Positions 1 through 8,366 of a DNA stretch of 21,945 nucleotides are shown in pieces. This DNA is from Chromatiales bacterium (GTDB lineage Bacteria; Pseudomonadota; Gammaproteobacteria; UBA6429; Thiohalophilaceae), in contig JALTLP010000110.1 in NCBI GenBank assembly GCA_027001895.1, forward strand, positions 1-21,945, in the 5' to 3' direction. Positions within the stretch are counted from its first letter, which is position 1, and each line of letters opens with the position of its first letter. Under the pieces are notes generated by a model. It searched no databases. It worked only from the letters and a program-made list of their open reading frames with translations, and was not told the DNA's origin. A program made the position numbers and the translations under genes.

Positions 1-1340
1 ACAACCGATTCAAGCAGTTTACGTTGCTCTGCTGTTTTAGGTTGTCTGCGTGTAATACTCGGCTCGGTATCATCATCAAGCTGGGTTGTGGTTTCACTCA
101 TTGAATCAAGCGTTTGCTCAATACCAATAATAATCGAAGCCATTTCCATTAATTCATTTGCATCGGCCTGACGGCTACCATCAATCAGGCCGTTAATTAT
201 TTCGATCTGGCTGATTAAAGACTTACGCTGTGGGCCAAGGCTTAACATACCCAGCGTATCGGCCATACTGGTCAGTTTTTCACTGACAGGTTTGAGAATT
301 TCAGCATTCTTGTCATCACTACGCATATAGATATCGAGTGAATCCTTGACCTGCTGCAGATCTTCACGCAGCACACCTGAAACCGTATCCATTAATTCCA
401 TGTTCGGTGCATTTAAATCTGCACGGGCCTTTTCAAGCGTCCGGGTATCCGGCATCACATCTGCCAGGTTGAACGATTCTTTAACTTCTTTTGTGTGCAC
501 ACCATCAGAAGAAGAACTTGCCACATAATAAAGCAGGTTTTTTAACAACTCATTCGGCGGCTCTATCGCCAGTGCTACTTCACCACCGTCTATAATTTGT
601 TTAATGGTACGATCAACCTGGCCAACCAGTGATTTAACCGCAACACTGGCTTCAACACCTTTTTGTTTAAGACTTTCTACCAGCCCTTCTGCTACCCAGA
701 GCATTCTGCTGGTATTCTGTTCTTCGGCAACCTTGCGCAACTCTCCCAGAACATTTTCGATAAGCCCCAGGCTTTTGTTTGTATCTTTATTTTTAAACCA
801 GCCCAGCAAACCAAGATGAAACTGGTGACGTTTTTCTTTGGCCAGTTCAGCAATATGTTTTGTGGGTATGATCTGTTTGTCTTTGACAGCAGGCGCTTCA
901 ATCGCAAGATCAGGATTAAACAATGATGTTTCTGACAGCAACGCCTCACTGCGAGCCGCGCGCATATCATTGAACAGGGGCAATAAAACAATCGGTGTGT
1001 CTTTCTGACCAGCCTGTAATTTTTCAAGATAATCAGGTAACTTCAGACTGCCACGAATTAATACTTCAAAAGCTTCTTCCTTGTTTTTAACCTTGTTCTC
1101 ATGAATGGCCTTGGCCAGCAATTCCAGCTCTTCGGCCAGTAACGATGCCCCGTACAATTCAACCATTTGCAAGGTGCCATAAACCTGGTGCAAATAGTTA
1201 ATACAGAACAATATTTGTGATTCGTCATTCTGATCTTCTATATAGGACTCGAGCGAAGTACGAGCCTGTTTCATAGTGTCGTCAATTTCTGACTTCACCC
1301 AGGTTAGCGTATTAATATCAAGTTCGTTATTAACAGTCAT
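1..1340 (-). CDS. chpA: ChpA, N-terminal part of the pilus chemotaxis hybrid histidine kinase (runs off left edge)
   Basis: ChpA is the CheA-like hub of the Pil-Chp system. It autophosphorylates and passes phosphate to PilG and PilH. Only the first 446 codons are present, and the frame is open to base 1. The start is the ATG at 1338-1340, 20 nt after the pilK stop, with a weak GAG upstream. The N-terminus (MTVNNELDINTLTWVKSEID) and the stretch HQVYGTLQMVELYGASLLAE match the N-terminal region that Pseudomonas ChpA shares with FimL. His51 sits in an Hpt-like HxxxGTL context. The rest is helical, as expected for tandem Hpt-type domains, and includes PLFNDMRAARSEALLSETSL, which is strongly ChpA-like. 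Kinase, CheW and receiver domains must lie beyond the window. This is the sixth gene of the pilGHIJK-chpA operon. Whether His51 is phosphorylated cannot be judged from sequence. Confidence 0.93.
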   Translation of the reverse strand, partial: MTVNNELDINTLTWVKSEIDDTMKQARTSLESYIEDQNDESQILFCINYLHQVYGTLQMVELYGASLLAEELELLAKAIHENKVKNKEEAFEVLIRGSLKLPDYLEKLQAGQKDTPIVLLPLFNDMRAARSEALLSETSLFNPDLAIEAPAVKDKQIIPTKHIAELAKEKRHQFHLGLLGWFKNKDTNKSLGLIENVLGELRKVAEEQNTSRMLWVAEGLVESLKQKGVEASVAVKSLVGQVDRTIKQIIDGGEVALAIEPPNELLKNLLYYVASSSSDGVHTKEVKESFNLADVMPDTRTLEKARADLNAPNMELMDTVSGVLREDLQQVKDSLDIYMRSDDKNAEILKPVSEKLTSMADTLGMLSLGPQRKSLISQIEIINGLIDGSRQADANELMEMASIIIGIEQTLDSMSETTTQLDDDTEPSITRRQPKTAEQRKLLESV

Positions 1341-1360
1341 ACTACACTCAATTGTCTGTG

Positions 1361-2302
1361 TTACTCGTAAACCCGGCGAAAAGCCAAAGTTGACTGAAAG
1401 GAAACACTTTCCATTTTAGGATGGTTCCAGCCCAGTACTTCACCTGCACCCAGTATCAGGATGCCACCTGTTTTTAAATATTCTGCAAACTGATTCAGGA
1501 TTTTTATTCGCAAAGCCTGATCAAAATAAATCATAACGTTCTGACAAACGATAATGTCAAATTCCGAGTACGGAAAAGTTTCCATATTCAGCAGGTTTAA
1601 CTTGGTAAAACAAACCCGCTGTTTTAGCTGTTTATTAATCCGAAACCTGTTGTCTCCAACTTCAGTAAAATAATGTTTAAGGTACTCTCCCGGTAAATTT
1701 GTTAAACGATTATCCGGGTAAATTCCATTACGCGCTGTTGTTAGTGCATCACGACTTATATCGGTAGCATGAATACCCTGCTTGTTATCGACACTGTTTA
1801 ACCGGCAATAATGTTCAAACCACAACGCAAGAGAATAAGGTTCTTCACCTGTTGCACAACCTACACTCCACACCTGAAGATTTAATTCACGGTTAGCCAG
1901 CAACCTGTTTTTTTCGATATATTCTTTTTCAATTAATCCGAAAATACTGTCGTCACGCCAAAAACGTGTTTCATGGACAGTTAATCGGTCAACCAGTGTT
2001 TCCCATTCGACAAGGCCACGGTTTTCATCACTGACAAGTTCATAATACTGTTGATAACTTTCACTTTTAATTTCCCGCATTCGTATAGAAAGCTTTGATA
2101 ACAAAAATGACTTTCTCGACTGCGGGATGCGCATACCCGTCCGTGCTTCAACCAGAGACACCCATTTATCAAACAACTCATCATCCATTTCCGGCATGGT
2201 TCTGAAATGCCAGCCTTCAGATTCCGGTGTTTTACTTTCAGTCAAACGGTTCTCCGAATCCAGATTAACTGGTAATGATTCTGATTTTTTAAGTGACATC
2301 AT
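1361..2302 (-). CDS. pilK: PilK, CheR-type chemoreceptor glutamate methyltransferase
   Basis: This gene encodes a 313-residue CheR-family enzyme that uses S-adenosylmethionine to methylate glutamates of a chemoreceptor, here most likely PilJ encoded just upstream. An N-terminal helical CheR domain (about residues 40-95) precedes the methyltransferase domain. That domain carries the SAM-binding motif VWSVGCATGEEPYSLAL and the late motif CQNVMIYFDQ, both typical of CheR. Two consecutive ATGs at 2300-2302 and 2297-2299 could start the protein. The TTG just before them is less likely, and no strong Shine-Dalgarno is visible. It lies 36 nt after pilJ and 20 nt before chpA on the same strand, so it is co-transcribed. 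The first 40 residues, rich in Ser, Glu and Lys, look like a flexible extension outside the CheR domain. Confidence 0.93.
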   Translation of the reverse strand: MMSLKKSESLPVNLDSENRLTESKTPESEGWHFRTMPEMDDELFDKWVSLVEARTGMRIPQSRKSFLLSKLSIRMREIKSESYQQYYELVSDENRGLVEWETLVDRLTVHETRFWRDDSIFGLIEKEYIEKNRLLANRELNLQVWSVGCATGEEPYSLALWFEHYCRLNSVDNKQGIHATDISRDALTTARNGIYPDNRLTNLPGEYLKHYFTEVGDNRFRINKQLKQRVCFTKLNLLNMETFPYSEFDIIVCQNVMIYFDQALRIKILNQFAEYLKTGGILILGAGEVLGWNHPKMESVSFQSTLAFRRVYE

Positions 2303-2338
2303 CAAAGTTCAGACAACCCGGTTAGTTTTAAATAAAAC

Positions 2339-4372
2339 TTATTCTGGAAGCTTGAAGCCAGCAACTGAACGACGCAGTTCGTTTGCCAGTTCTGCCAGGT
2401 TACCGATTGAAGCCGCTGTTTCGTTAGTACCGGCTGAAGTTTGTGTTGTAATCTCCTGGATAACGTTCATCGTATCTGAAATATTAGATGCCGCGTTTGC
2501 CTGTTGCGATGCAGATTCCGAGATGTTTCGAATCAGATCGGCGAGGTGTTCGGATACCGATTCGATTTGTTCCAGTGCCTGGCCCGCATCCTGTGCAAGT
2601 TGCGCACCCTGTACCACACCCGCGGTACTCTGTTCCATTGACGCTACTGCTTCTTTGGTATCCGACTGAATACCTTTAACCAGTGCTTCAATTTGCTTGG
2701 TCGCATCGGCTGAACGTTCCGCCAGTCGCTGTACTTCGTCCGCAACAACCGCGAAACCACGACCCGCATCGCCTGCCATCGCCGCCTGAATTGCCGCGTT
2801 TAATGCAAGGATGTTTGTTTGTTCTGCGATGTCGTTAATCAGTTCAACGATATCACCAATTTCCTGCGAACTTTCACCCAGTCGCTTGATACGTTTTGAT
2901 GTTTCCTGAATGGTTTCACGAATACTGTCCATACCATTAATCGTTTTTTGCACCGCATCCGAACCGGAATTAGCCATGGATACAGACTTACGCGCTTCGT
3001 CAGCCAGTTCGCTCGCGTGGGTTGATACCCCTTCGATTGAAACCGCCATTTCATTTATCGCACTACTTGCTCCGGTAATTTGCTGTGCCTGGTGGTCACT
3101 CGCTTCGGCAAGGTGCATTGCTGTTGCCTGCGTTTGTTGTGCCGCCGAGGATACCTGCAAGGTTGTTTCGTTAATCGCTGATACCAGTGAGCGTAATGCA
3201 TCAATCGCGTAGTTAATGGAGTCGGCTATCGCACCCGTTATATCTTCGGTTACGGTTGCCATTACGGTTAAGTCACCATCTGCAAGATCACCCATTTCAT
3301 CGAGTAAGCGTAAAATCGCTTCCTGGTTAGCGGTGTTGGTTTCACCTTCTATACGCCGCTGCTCTTCAGTTGCTTCCAGGGTCATCTTCGAATCACGCCA
3401 GTAAACAAAACCAACCGCGACCGCAAAGAGTAAAGCGAGCCCACCGAGCAGGTTGGCCGCAGTGCCTGTCCAACGTGCGTCAATTACATTCTGGTAACTA
3501 TTTGCAACCTGTTTAATTTTTTCATGAATAGGGCCACTGCTTTCAAGTACTTCCTGTGCCGACGCAGATACCTGGAACATTTCAGGTGAACGTTCAAGAA
3601 TAGCTCCCACCTGGTTTCTGATTTTGTAAAACTGCTTGGCGACTTTCTGTAATTTTTTGCGTGCAGAAGGTTCGATTAATTTCTGAATGCGTAAATTCGG
3701 ATTACCTTTTAACATGTCCTGAACAACACGACCGAATAATGCCGCGTCACGACCAAAGCGGTCAGCCGCTGTTACCGCTTCCTCACCACCTTCAAGTACT
3801 TTACCCACGTTACTGGATATACGCTGGGTTAACATTAACTGGCGGGTTGCAATATAAACCTGGTATGGCGGTGCTTTTTGTTTTGCCATGGTATCAACCA
3901 CTTCGTCAGACATTGCCAGCAAGGAAGGTATTTGTTCGTTGATGTTCTGAATGTAAGAACGCATCGAACTTACAACTTCCTGACGTTCCAGGATGATGTC
4001 GACGTTTTCCCTGTATGTCTTCCACATATTATCGAGTTCAGTCAGAGGCATCATTGCTGAACTACCCGCAACAGAAGTTATTCCTTTTTGATAGGCCAGG
4101 ATATCCTGGAATGCATCACGTGCTTTTGTTAAAAGTGGAAACGCGCTAAGGTCACCACGTGCTGCCTGAGATGTCAGTTTTGCAATTTCCTGTGATATTA
4201 CCCGCTGGTCACCAATTTTACTGATATATGTTTTATCCAGTTTGGCTTCTTTAGCAACGAAGATATAGGTAACCGCCAATGCCGCTACCGAAGCGATCAG
4301 AAGTGCAAACAAAATAAGCATAATGCGATCAGTCGATATGCCTAGTAGTGTGTTTTTGCTTCCAGTTTTCAT
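2339..4372 (-). CDS. pilJ: PilJ, type IV pilus methyl-accepting chemotaxis receptor
   Basis: PilJ is the inner-membrane chemoreceptor of the Pil-Chp pathway. It senses pilus or surface signals and controls ChpA through PilI. The 677 residues are close to the Pseudomonas length of about 680. A first membrane helix spans about residues 17-40. A periplasmic helical region of about 270 residues follows, corresponding to two PilJ-type sensor domains. A second helix lies at about 309-327, then a HAMP-like segment and a long cytoplasmic coiled coil. The signalling tip (about residues 514-552) contains [20 protein letters not shown] followed by [18 protein letters not shown]. The Ala-Met-Ala-Gly-Asp variant of the tip is the form known from PilJ. 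An AGGAG Shine-Dalgarno lies 7 nt before the ATG. It sits 50 nt after pilI in the operon. Confidence 0.96.
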   Translation of the reverse strand: MKTGSKNTLLGISTDRIMLILFALLIASVAALAVTYIFVAKEAKLDKTYISKIGDQRVISQEIAKLTSQAARGDLSAFPLLTKARDAFQDILAYQKGITSVAGSSAMMPLTELDNMWKTYRENVDIILERQEVVSSMRSYIQNINEQIPSLLAMSDEVVDTMAKQKAPPYQVYIATRQLMLTQRISSNVGKVLEGGEEAVTAADRFGRDAALFGRVVQDMLKGNPNLRIQKLIEPSARKKLQKVAKQFYKIRNQVGAILERSPEMFQVSASAQEVLESSGPIHEKIKQVANSYQNVIDARWTGTAANLLGGLALLFAVAVGFVYWRDSKMTLEATEEQRRIEGETNTANQEAILRLLDEMGDLADGDLTVMATVTEDITGAIADSINYAIDALRSLVSAINETTLQVSSAAQQTQATAMHLAEASDHQAQQITGASSAINEMAVSIEGVSTHASELADEARKSVSMANSGSDAVQKTINGMDSIRETIQETSKRIKRLGESSQEIGDIVELINDIAEQTNILALNAAIQAAMAGDAGRGFAVVADEVQRLAERSADATKQIEALVKGIQSDTKEAVASMEQSTAGVVQGAQLAQDAGQALEQIESVSEHLADLIRNISESASQQANAASNISDTMNVIQEITTQTSAGTNETAASIGNLAELANELRRSVAGFKLPE

Positions 4373-4422
4373 CTTAAACTCCTGAGTACGTTTAATATAA
4401 TTTTTATATAGTCTTTAAATTT

Positions 4423-4974
4423 TTATACACGTGCTGCAATGTTTAAAAACTCGCTGCTTTGCGCAAGTTTTTCCACACTAAAGACACCCCATGTTATTTC
4501 GTTTTGTACAAACGAACCTTTTAAATACTGTTTTAATTTTGCCGAAACCGGTGGTACTTCTTTACTATGTTCTTCGGTAAAAAAGTGACGCATGCCATAG
4601 ACCTCATCAACCAGTAACCCTGAACTTAACTCGCCATGACTCATAACCAGAACCCGTGACGATTTACCGACCCGGATAGATTCATTTTCAACAAAGCCAC
4701 GCATGTCCATAACAGGCAACAGATTACCCCGGATATTCGCCAGACCCTTAACCCAGCGCACAGCACTGGGTACTTTAGTAATATTCGGGTAGCGCAAAAT
4801 TTCATTGACTTCGTTCATCGCTACTACCAGTCGGCTGTCTCCAACCCGAAAGCCAACACCTGTCCAGGTTCGTCGTACTTCTACTTTTTGTGGCAAGCCT
4901 AACGCACGTTGTCTGGAACGTGCGTCGATTTGTTTTAACAAATCAAATGCGGATGTCTGCGCTACTGCATTCAT
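4423..4974 (-). CDS. pilI: PilI, CheW-like coupling protein
   Basis: This is a CheW-domain adaptor of 183 residues expected to link the PilJ receptor to the ChpA kinase in the cytoplasm. The CheW fold runs from about residue 35 to the end. Recognisable segments are GVGFRVGDSRLVVAMNEVNE at the start of the domain, then VKGLANIRGNLLPVMDMRGF and LLVDEVYGMRHF. The last two are the blocks that CheW proteins share around their receptor- and kinase-binding faces. The first 30 residues (AFDLLKQIDARSRQRALGLP) form a helix typical of PilI rather than general CheW. The ATG lies 13 nt after the pilH stop, with a partial Shine-Dalgarno (GACGAG) inside the end of pilH, suggesting coupled translation. Confidence 0.94.
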   Translation of the reverse strand: MNAVAQTSAFDLLKQIDARSRQRALGLPQKVEVRRTWTGVGFRVGDSRLVVAMNEVNEILRYPNITKVPSAVRWVKGLANIRGNLLPVMDMRGFVENESIRVGKSSRVLVMSHGELSSGLLVDEVYGMRHFFTEEHSKEVPPVSAKLKQYLKGSFVQNEITWGVFSVEKLAQSSEFLNIAARV

Positions 4975-4987
4975 TTAATAACTCGTC

Positions 4988-5353
4988 TTAACCGCCAAGT
5001 ACTGCATTAATTTTGCTGATAAGATCGGCTTCATCAACCGGCTTTGAAATATAATCCTTTGCACCCTGGCGCATACCCCATACCCGATCTGTTTCCTGAT
5101 CTTTAGTCGATACAATAATGATCGGAATATTCTGTGTTTCAGGATCTTTACTGATTGCACGGGTGGCCTGAAAGCCGTTCATACCGGGCATTACCACATC
5201 CATTAAAATAAGGTCGGGCTTCATTGACTTTGATTTGGCGATGCCTTCTTCAGCCGACATAACCGACTCAACCGTATGCCCGTTTTTTTGTAAAATTCCC
5301 TGCAACACATGAATTTCTGTGGGGGAATCATCTACTATTAATACGTTTGCCAT
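4988..5353 (-). CDS. pilH: PilH, single-domain CheY-like response regulator
   Basis: PilH is a stand-alone receiver domain of 121 residues. In Pseudomonas it acts as the phosphate sink or retraction-linked regulator of the Pil-Chp pathway. The acidic pocket is VDD at residues 7-9, the phosphoacceptor is Asp52 in LILMDVVMPGMNG, a Thr/Ser switch sits at VSTKD, and the conserved Lys104 lies in YISKP. The frame is open further upstream to 5389, but the ATG at 5351-5353 is preferred. It follows a strong AGAGG Shine-Dalgarno and gives the usual receiver start MANVLIVDDS, whereas the extension would add 12 residues without homology. It lies 42 nt after pilG and 13 nt before pilI. Confidence 0.95.
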   Translation of the reverse strand: MANVLIVDDSPTEIHVLQGILQKNGHTVESVMSAEEGIAKSKSMKPDLILMDVVMPGMNGFQATRAISKDPETQNIPIIIVSTKDQETDRVWGMRQGAKDYISKPVDEADLISKINAVLGG

Positions 5354-5395
5354 AATACTACCTCTAACTCTGGTAAATATATAAATCAAACAGGC

Positions 5396-5791
5396 TTATG
5401 AAGCCTGCTCATCGAGAACATGTCTTTTAATTGCACCCAGTAACTCTTCTTTTGTAAACGGTTTTGTTAAATATTGTTCTGACCCCACTATCCGGCCACG
5501 CGCCCGGTCAAATAATCCGTCTTTACTCGAAAGCATAATGACCGGCGTCTTTTGAAAGACCTTATTGTTTTTAATTAATGCTGTTGTCTGATAACCATCC
5601 AGCCGCGGCATCATAATATCGACAAAAATAATATCGGGATTGTTATCTGCAATTTTTGACAGCGCTTCAAAACCATCCGTTGCGGTTACAACATTACAAC
5701 CGACTTTTTTTAATAAAGTTTCTGCTGTGCGACGAATCGTTTTACTGTCGTCGATCACCATCACTTTTAAATCCTGATAAATATCACTCAT
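5396..5791 (-). CDS. pilG: PilG, single-domain CheY-like response regulator, first gene of the operon
   Basis: PilG is a receiver-only regulator of 131 residues. In Pseudomonas it promotes pilus extension and adenylate cyclase activity when phosphorylated by ChpA. The stretch LKVMVIDDSKTIRRTAETLL is nearly the same as in Pseudomonas PilG, as is the region around the phosphoacceptor Asp58 (FVDIMMPRLDGYQT). Lys110 lies in QYLTKPF. The ATG at 5789-5791 gives the expected N-terminus. The Shine-Dalgarno is poor: the nearest purine run, GGAA, lies about 15 nt upstream. It is divergent from gshB, an arrangement also found in Pseudomonas, and its promoter must lie in the 394-bp gap. Confidence 0.96.
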   Translation of the reverse strand: MSDIYQDLKVMVIDDSKTIRRTAETLLKKVGCNVVTATDGFEALSKIADNNPDIIFVDIMMPRLDGYQTTALIKNNKVFQKTPVIMLSSKDGLFDRARGRIVGSEQYLTKPFTKEELLGAIKRHVLDEQAS

Positions 5792-6185
5792 ACTTTTAAA
5801 TTCAAATTCCGCTATTTATTTTAAAATTGCCCAACCAGATGGCCAGGCAAATTACTCTCTTAATTTATATGAGAATCAAACAAACAATTATTTAACATAG
5901 TTTTTAAGAACAATCCATAAGTATTTATATTACATAGAATATTTTGATTTTCCCAACAACCAGACTAAGTCTAGCAAGAGAATGGCAAAGCATCCATATT
6001 TGTATGTTTTTTGAACAAAATAAATAAGATTTTGCAGACTCAACTGTCCATATCGGCCAATTTGAGAAGCAACTTTAACTATCCAGCCATCTACAACCGC
6101 TCTCTTGCTGGCTGTTTTTGGCAATTATTTGCAGCCAGATTATGTGTTAATCTCAAATATTCATTTTGCAGAACAGATAAAAACA
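5792..6185. other. Divergent intergenic region between pilG and gshB
   Basis: This AT-rich 394-bp stretch has no credible gene. It must hold the promoters for the minus-strand pil-chp operon and probably for plus-strand gshB. For pilG, a weak sigma70-like pair on the minus strand is TTGGGA (5956-5951) and TAATAT (5932-5927) with an 18-bp spacer. For gshB, TTGGCA starting at 6118 followed by TATGTG after 17 bp is only marginal. A 7-bp inverted repeat, CTGGCTG (6108-6114) and CAGCCAG (6132-6138), precedes gshB. A TTG-started extension of gshB to 6105 was considered and not used. Confidence 0.5.
5827..5850. promoter_or_regulatory. 24-bp imperfect dyad in the pilG leader
   Basis: TTGCC (5827-5831) is matched by GGCAA (5846-5850), and the inner CCA/TGG (5835-5837 and 5840-5842) pairs on the same axis of symmetry. 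It lies 36-59 nt upstream of the pilG start, so it would be either an operator near the promoter or a small hairpin in the mRNA leader. No T-run follows. No known regulator motif is recognised. Confidence 0.3.
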
Positions 6186-7130
6186 ATGCCAATAAAATTT
6201 GCGGTTGTCATGGATCCGCCCGAACAACTCAAACCGATAAAAGACAGCTCGCTGGCCATGCTTGAACAAGCCCAGGCACGTGGCTGGCAAACTTACTATA
6301 TTAACCCCCATTCGCTGGCCTATAAGGGAACCGCAACTGCTCACGTCCAGCCAATAAAACTTCAATTAAATCAACAAGATTGGTTTAGCTTAGGGAATGC
6401 CGAACAACTCGAATTAAGCACCCTGGATATTATTATTATGCGCAAGGATCCGCCTTTTAATATGGAGTATATCTACGCAACCTACCTGCTGGAACTGGCC
6501 GAACAACAGGGCGTATTGGTCGTAAACCGGCCTCAAAGCCTGCGCGATGCCAACGAAAAGCTGTTTACCCTGCAATTTCCACAGTGTTGTGCGCCCACGC
6601 TGGTGGCCGCCGATATGGCTCAACTCAGACAATTTCAGGCAGAACAACAGGATATTATCGTCAAACCACTCGATGGCATGGGCGGGGCCTCGATTTTTCG
6701 CCTAAAACAGGGCGATCCCAACAGTGCGGTTATTTTTGAAACCATGACCCAGCATGGTCGTATACCAATTATCGCACAACGCTTTCTCCCGGAAATCAGC
6801 GCTGGCGACAAGCGAATTCTGTTAATTGATGGCAAAGCCATACCCTATGCGCTCGCCAGAGTGCCCGCAAAAGGGGAAACCCGGGGTAATCTGGCCGCCG
6901 GCGGCAGTGGCGTGGGCGCGGAATTAACGGATCGAGATCACTGGATCTGCGAGCAAATCGCCAGCAAATTGTGTAATATGGGACTGATTTTTGTCGGAAT
7001 TGACGTTATTGGTGATTATTTAACAGAGATTAATGTCACCAGCCCAACCTGCATCCGGGAACTCGATAAAATTTATAACTTAAACATCAGCAAAACGCTG
7101 CTCGATGTGCTAGAAGAAAAAATAAAATAA
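6186..7130 (+). CDS. gshB: Glutathione synthetase
   Basis: This ATP-grasp ligase joins gamma-glutamylcysteine and glycine to make glutathione in the cytoplasm, the second step of glutathione synthesis. The 314 residues match the usual 315-317. Family blocks in order are FAVVMDPPEQLKPIKDSSLA at the N-terminus, IIIMRKDPPFNMEYIYATYL, VNRPQSLRDANEKLF, the ATP-grasp segment VKPLDGMGGASIFR, the loop KGETRGNLAAGG and the metal-binding end TEINVTSPTCIRE. The ATG at 6186 was chosen because the protein then begins like E. coli GshB. The longer TTG start at 6105 adds 27 unrelated residues. No clear Shine-Dalgarno is seen. It is divergent from pilG, as in Pseudomonas. Confidence 0.97.
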   Translation: MPIKFAVVMDPPEQLKPIKDSSLAMLEQAQARGWQTYYINPHSLAYKGTATAHVQPIKLQLNQQDWFSLGNAEQLELSTLDIIIMRKDPPFNMEYIYATYLLELAEQQGVLVVNRPQSLRDANEKLFTLQFPQCCAPTLVAADMAQLRQFQAEQQDIIVKPLDGMGGASIFRLKQGDPNSAVIFETMTQHGRIPIIAQRFLPEISAGDKRILLIDGKAIPYALARVPAKGETRGNLAAGGSGVGAELTDRDHWICEQIASKLCNMGLIFVGIDVIGDYLTEINVTSPTCIRELDKIYNLNISKTLLDVLEEKIK

Positions 7131-7132
7131 CA

Positions 7133-7159
7133 TCAAATAACTCAGATCTGCTTATTTGA
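7133..7159 (+). terminator. Possible weak hairpin after gshB
   Basis: A perfect 8-bp inverted repeat, TCAAATAA (7133-7140) and TTATTTGA (7152-7159), surrounds an 11-nt loop that holds the palindrome CAGATCTG. It begins 3 nt after the gshB stop. The stem is AT-only apart from one pair and no T-run follows, so it is at most a weak terminator or an mRNA 3'-end stabiliser. Confidence 0.3.
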
Positions 7160-7196
7160 GTAACTGCTAATTTAACTGTAAACAAAGGTAGTATCC

Positions 7197-8291
7197 GTGC
7201 CGAACCACCCACTTACAACCCAGGCTTACAATGCAAAACCCAACCACAGACCAGCAAAAATTTTATTACTGCTTGCATTTATTCTGTCTGTAATTGCCTG
7301 TCAGCAAAAAGTTGAATCCTATAAAACATCTATCTTTTCATTCGGCACTGTTATCGAAGTTGAAGTTGCGGGTATCAATGAAAAACTGGCTGAACAGGTT
7401 TTTAAGACCATCGAAGAAGACCTGCAACGCATGCATGTTTACTGGCACCCGTGGCAAGCCGGTGCATTATCCCGCACCAATAAATTATGCGGCATGGCCG
7501 GTACCTTTTCTGCCGCTATTTCAGTTATTCCACTGATACAAAAAGCACAGGTATTAGCGAAACAAAGCGACAACCTGTTTAACCCGGCTATCGGTAACCT
7601 TATCCAGTTATGGGGCTTTCAACAGGATGAATTTGAAAACAACACTGTACCGGACGATGCCGAAATACAGGCGCTTGTTAAAGCCAACCCACGCATGAGT
7701 GATATTCATATTAGTGGTGTTCGCATAACCTGTGATAACCCGGATGTCAGACTGGACTTTGGCGGTATTGCAAAAGGCTTCGCCCTGGAAAAAATAATTT
7801 CAAATATCACTCAAACCTACGGTGTTAAAAACATGATTATTAATGCCGGTGGTGACTTAAAAGCCATTGGCAAACACGGTGATCGACCCTGGCATATTGG
7901 AATACGCGATCCATTCTCTACAGACAAAAATACCGCCTTTGCCAGCATTGAAGTCAACAGCGGCGACAGCATTTTTACTTCTGGTAACTATGAACGTTAC
8001 TACATGGCAAACAATAAACGCATACACCATATTATTGACCCACGCACCGGTTACCCGGCAAAAGACAGCATGTCGGTGACTGTGATTCACCCGGATGCCA
8101 CCACCGCCGATGCAGCCGCAACTGCGCTGTTTGTTGCCGGGCCAAAGCAATGGGTTGAGATTGCACAAAAGATGGGCATTGAATACGTTCTGCTTATCGA
8201 CGATAAACAAAATGTCTATGTTACCCAGGCAATGTTAGACCGGGTCAAGTTTGTTAAAGAACCCAAAAACCTGCTGGTTTTTCGGCCATAA
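7197..8291 (+). CDS. apbE: ApbE-family FAD:protein FMN transferase, predicted lipoprotein
   Basis: ApbE enzymes covalently attach FMN from FAD to a Thr of target flavoproteins such as the Nqr and Rnf subunits, acting on the outer face of the inner membrane. This 364-residue protein has a hydrophobic export signal ending in a lipobox (SVIAC, lipidated Cys35). The ApbE domain follows with LDFGGIAKGFALEKI, INAGGDLKAIG, HHIIDPRTGYPA and TTADAAATALFVAG, the blocks that bind FAD and Mg. The start is GTG at 7197, supported by AAAGG about 9 nt upstream. No later start would keep the signal peptide. It lies 66 nt after gshB and may share its transcript. No Nqr, Rnf or other flavoprotein target is encoded in the window, so its substrate is unknown. 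Confidence 0.93.
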   Translation: MPNHPLTTQAYNAKPNHRPAKILLLLAFILSVIACQQKVESYKTSIFSFGTVIEVEVAGINEKLAEQVFKTIEEDLQRMHVYWHPWQAGALSRTNKLCGMAGTFSAAISVIPLIQKAQVLAKQSDNLFNPAIGNLIQLWGFQQDEFENNTVPDDAEIQALVKANPRMSDIHISGVRITCDNPDVRLDFGGIAKGFALEKIISNITQTYGVKNMIINAGGDLKAIGKHGDRPWHIGIRDPFSTDKNTAFASIEVNSGDSIFTSGNYERYYMANNKRIHHIIDPRTGYPAKDSMSVTVIHPDATTADAAATALFVAGPKQWVEIAQKMGIEYVLLIDDKQNVYVTQAMLDRVKFVKEPKNLLVFRP

Positions 8292-8306
8292 TACAAAACA
8301 CTTTTA

Positions 8307-8335
8307 TTGACGCTGAGACAAACAAAATTTAATAT
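8307..8335 (+). promoter_or_regulatory. Candidate sigma70 promoter for the LysM toxin-like gene
   Basis: TTGACG (8307-8312) matches the -35 consensus at five of six bases. After exactly 17 bp comes TAATAT (8330-8335), which keeps the first two and last two bases of the -10. Transcription would start near 8342, giving a leader of about 25 nt with AAGGA at 8352-8356 ahead of the ATG at 8367. This suggests the accessory island has its own promoter. Confidence 0.5.
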
Positions 8336-8366
8336 TTCATAAAGCCAATAAAAGGATTAACCAACC

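Noticed and set aside
692..1027. 111-codon minus-strand open frame inside chpA
   Set aside because: It is in a different frame from the strongly ChpA-like protein reading on the same strand.
2127..2669. 180-codon plus-strand open frame over pilK and pilJ
   Set aside because: It lies antisense to two well-supported genes. Its composition is that of a shadow frame and it has no recognisable domain.
5354..5389. Longer N-terminus for PilH
   Set aside because: The ATG at 5353 has a strong Shine-Dalgarno and gives the normal receiver start. The extra 12 residues are not receiver-like.
6105..6185. Upstream TTG extension of gshB by 27 residues
   Set aside because: The extension has no similarity to glutathione synthetases. 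The ATG at 6186 gives the standard N-terminus.
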